From UBA1672 sp046542355 (GTDB lineage: Bacteria > Pseudomonadota > Alphaproteobacteria > Micavibrionales > Micavibrionaceae): a stretch of DNA of 35,451 nucleotides. The notes below the pieces were generated by a model. It ran no database searches. It was given only the letters and a program-made list of their open reading frames with translations, and was not told the origin of the DNA. The stretch spans positions 1-35,451 of the forward strand of contig JBKHBN010000019.1 of the NCBI GenBank assembly GCA_046542355.1. The letters run 5' to 3'. Made by a program: the position numbers and the translations under genes. Shown piece by piece: positions 33,710-35,451 of this stretch (position 1 is its first letter; the number at the start of each line of letters is the position of its first letter).

Positions 33710-35086
33710 TTACATACCCAAGGTTTTTAAGGATACATCATGATGATGATCGGGCGCTGCCTGTACCATGTCACTAGAAAGCTGATCCAAATTCAACTCA
33801 CCTAACAAATCTGGATCTCCGGTAGCTTCAATTCCATCAAGATCTATAATATCACCCAACTCGGAAGACCGCGTATTAAATGAATCAATATGCTGAATTA
33901 GTCCTGGTAAACCTTGCCTCAACAATCCTCCGTTACGAAAATCAGTGGGCTGAACAATAATAAAATTCTCATCAGCAAAACTTAAGTCCGTTCTATCGGC
34001 CATTTGAAAAACAATTTTTTCACCAGGCGGAACACCAATTTGTCTGACGGTCTGATGAAAAAAAGCTACTTGATGTTCATTAAAACCATTGAGTTCAAAT
34101 CTATCAATGCCTGAATATTGAGGGGATTGCTGTGGAACCGGTTCAGGAACAGGCTCAAAAATGGGGTTATGAACAGGTTGTTGAGCGGGAGAACCACCAT
34201 GCAATTGAGCATAGCGATCTGCAAAACCTTGAACACCCATTTCCTGGACGATTCGCTGTGTGCTTTCCATCTCTGCATATTTTGCATCAAGGCTGGCATA
34301 AATAGCGCCATGACTAGTGACATAATGTTCTGTGCGTGCAAAATTTTCAAACCCATATCCTGCCTTAACATTTGCTTCATACGGATCAGATTGGCGATGA
34401 TATGAAGGATCCTTCGTTGCTTCTATAATGTTATGAGTTGAAGAAGATACAATAAAGGCATGTGCCATTCTTTCCGATTCTGGGGGAGGGTTATTTGGAA
34501 AAAGAGCTTTTCCTACAACATACATGTAATCAGCGCGTTGTCTATAACCGCTACCAGCATTATCTCCTGTAAGGAGAGTATCATCAAGCTTCTGCAAGAT
34601 AATTCCCTCTGTAATAGTTTGTTGCTCGCAGTCAAACTCATAGGACATTCTTGCATTTACACGCCCATCCAGTGCAATATCCGGCGCAATTTCATTAATA
34701 TGCGTGGTTCTGATAAGACCAGGGACAACAGATTGTGTTCTATATTCATCTAATCCCGGTATTTGATCCATTTCTCTGGAAACGATTAAGCTAACTTTGC
34801 CTTCCCAAAGTTCCCGATCCTGAAGAGTCCAATGTCGTTTTTCATCAGAAAGTAATTGATTTAATTGGGGATCACGCTGAATTTCCAGTATAGAGCGCTC
34901 ATATATAATATCCAAAGCTCTGACATAATTATTGTTTATGTCTCTGGCATCGACATAGTTTTTTCCTATAGTACTATTGCCAATTATTTTATTAGGGTTA
35001 AGTTCATCAACATGCTCATATAAAGATCGTGCCCGCCCAATCGTCAAGGGTGGAGCCGGATCAATGTTTATATAAGAACGATTCAT
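33710..35086 (-). CDS. Unknown protein with transglutaminase-like Cys-His-acid pattern
   Basis: A 458-residue soluble protein, ATG at 35086 with AGGAG 8 nt upstream; a TTG two codons earlier is too close to that site. I know no family. The central part has YEFDCEQQTITEGIILQKL (Cys153 at the start of a helix) and, 56 residues on, AHAFIVSSSTHNIIEAT (His209 on a strand, Glu222 on the next) plus DP. This Cys, His, acid spacing fits a transglutaminase/cysteine-peptidase fold. A proline- and glutamine-rich linker (about 305-325) precedes a second domain and an acidic tail rich in Asp and Leu. There is no signal peptide, and no neighbour explains it. Confidence 0.5.
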   Translation of the reverse strand: MNRSYINIDPAPPLTIGRARSLYEHVDELNPNKIIGNSTIGKNYVDARDINNNYVRALDIIYERSILEIQRDPQLNQLLSDEKRHWTLQDRELWEGKVSLIVSREMDQIPGLDEYRTQSVVPGLIRTTHINEIAPDIALDGRVNARMSYEFDCEQQTITEGIILQKLDDTLLTGDNAGSGYRQRADYMYVVGKALFPNNPPPESERMAHAFIVSSSTHNIIEATKDPSYHRQSDPYEANVKAGYGFENFARTEHYVTSHGAIYASLDAKYAEMESTQRIVQEMGVQGFADRYAQLHGGSPAQQPVHNPIFEPVPEPVPQQSPQYSGIDRFELNGFNEHQVAFFHQTVRQIGVPPGEKIVFQMADRTDLSFADENFIIVQPTDFRNGGLLRQGLPGLIQHIDSFNTRSSELGDIIDLDGIEATGDPDLLGELNLDQLSSDMVQAAPDHHHDVSLKTLGM

Positions 35087-35132
35087 ATTCAAAACTCCTC
35101 ATACCTAACAAATTTTAACATAATAAGGGGAG

Positions 35133-35150
35133 GGGTGCAAATTTGTACCC
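35133..35150 (-). promoter_or_regulatory. 18-bp palindrome upstream of the transglutaminase-like gene
   Basis: GGGTGCAAATTTGTACCC is a two-fold symmetric sequence with one mismatched pair, 46 bp before the ATG at 35086. It fits the size of an operator for a dimeric regulator. The rest of the 138-base gap to the IS5-type element shows nothing else clear. Confidence 0.45.
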
Positions 35151-35224
35151 AATCCTGAAGAAAACATTAAAAGAGAGTTGATATATTGGATCGTTTAGCG
35201 GAGCACTTACACGTTCTATATTTC

Positions 35225-35451
35225 GGGCACCTCTAAAAACCCCTGACATATGAGCGCAAATTTGCGATTTTGTCGATAGTCGTAGCGAGGAGGACAAAAG
35301 ATGCGTGTACTTGGCCAACCGGGATTTTTTGATTTGGATGATTGTTATGCGGAGTTGAGCCGCAACGGCGATCCGCTGGAGGCGTTGGAAGCGGCAGTGC
35401 CGTGGGGGGCGTTCCGTTATCGTCTGAACAAGGCGCTGAAGCGTGCGGGGA
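35225..35451 (+). mobile_element. Left end of an IS5-family element
   Basis: The sequence from GGGCACCTCTAAAAACCCC (35225-35243) looks like an IS5-group terminal inverted repeat, and a transposase gene starts 76 bp inside it. The right half lies outside the window, so intactness and the target duplication cannot be judged. Confidence 0.75.
35301..35451 (+). CDS. IS5-family transposase, N-terminal part (cut by window edge)
   Basis: Fifty codons from ATG 35301 read GFFDLDDCYAELSRNGDPLE, then ALEAAVPWGAFRYRLNKALK, the typical N-terminus of IS5-type transposases (DUF772 helix region). GAGGAGGAC lies upstream. The DDE catalytic domain would follow beyond the window. The higher GC than the neighbouring gene fits a recent arrival. 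Confidence 0.85.
   Translation, partial: MRVLGQPGFFDLDDCYAELSRNGDPLEALEAAVPWGAFRYRLNKALKRAG

Noticed and set aside
1..35451. CRISPR array
   Set aside because: No regularly spaced repeats with unique spacers were seen on either strand.

Overview
The window most likely comes from an alphaproteobacterium. Three things point that way: a perfect GTTC-N7-GTTC LexA-type SOS box upstream of a Y-family polymerase gene, the acpP-fabF-mltG gene order, and the style of the flagellar proteins. No rRNA is present, so a finer placement would be a guess; a Micavibrio-like or Rhodospirillales-like lineage is possible.

Positions 1 to about 13,512 are accessory DNA, read as a decaying genomic island. The left end (1-1,350) is stacked debris on the minus strand: an AlkB-type oxygenase fragment, a DUF4143-type ATPase fragment without its Walker A region, an IS3-type transposase tail, an orphan gene end, and an apparently intact small DUF6998-like protein running off the window. 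A plus-strand block follows: a reverse transcriptase of the unknown/defence type (1353-2978), a DEAD/DEAH-type helicase (3014-5083), a GIY-YIG nuclease partner whose catalytic core appears deleted (5076-6078) and a DUF4268 protein with a PD-(D/E)XK-like N-terminus (6082-7074). Then come a hipBA toxin-antitoxin pair with a near-perfect inverted-repeat operator, a small membrane protein, a pRiA4b ORF-3-like protein, tRNA-Ala(GGC), an IS200/IS605 element flanked by an unexpected 19-bp direct repeat, a broken replication-type gene, an excisionase-like gene, an unknown gene and a tyrosine integrase broken by an internal deletion. A degenerate 3' tRNA-Ala fragment at 13,468-13,512, just outside the integrase, looks like the island's attachment scar. 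Several of the broken genes share one lesion type: an internal deletion with short homology at the joint.

From 13.5 kb onward the window looks like ordinary chromosome. It holds an SOS-controlled Y-family polymerase, a SatP/YaaH-type acetate transporter and an ECF sigma factor. A flagellar filament and hook cluster follows, with fliS, fliD and flagellin on the minus strand and flgD, flgE, a coiled-coil protein, a FlgN-like chaperone, flgK and flgL on the plus strand. Next are fatty-acid and envelope genes (acpP, fabF, mltG), a glutamine-dependent asparagine synthetase with a GT4 glycosyltransferase (probably surface polysaccharide work), and yqgE/algH.

The right end holds an unrecognised 458-residue protein (33710-35086). 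Its central Cys, His and acidic residues are spaced as in transglutaminase-like cysteine enzymes, and an 18-bp palindrome sits just upstream. The window closes in the left end of an IS5-family element. The best candidates for undescribed biology are the reverse transcriptase/helicase/nuclease/DUF4268 block and this transglutaminase-like orphan.
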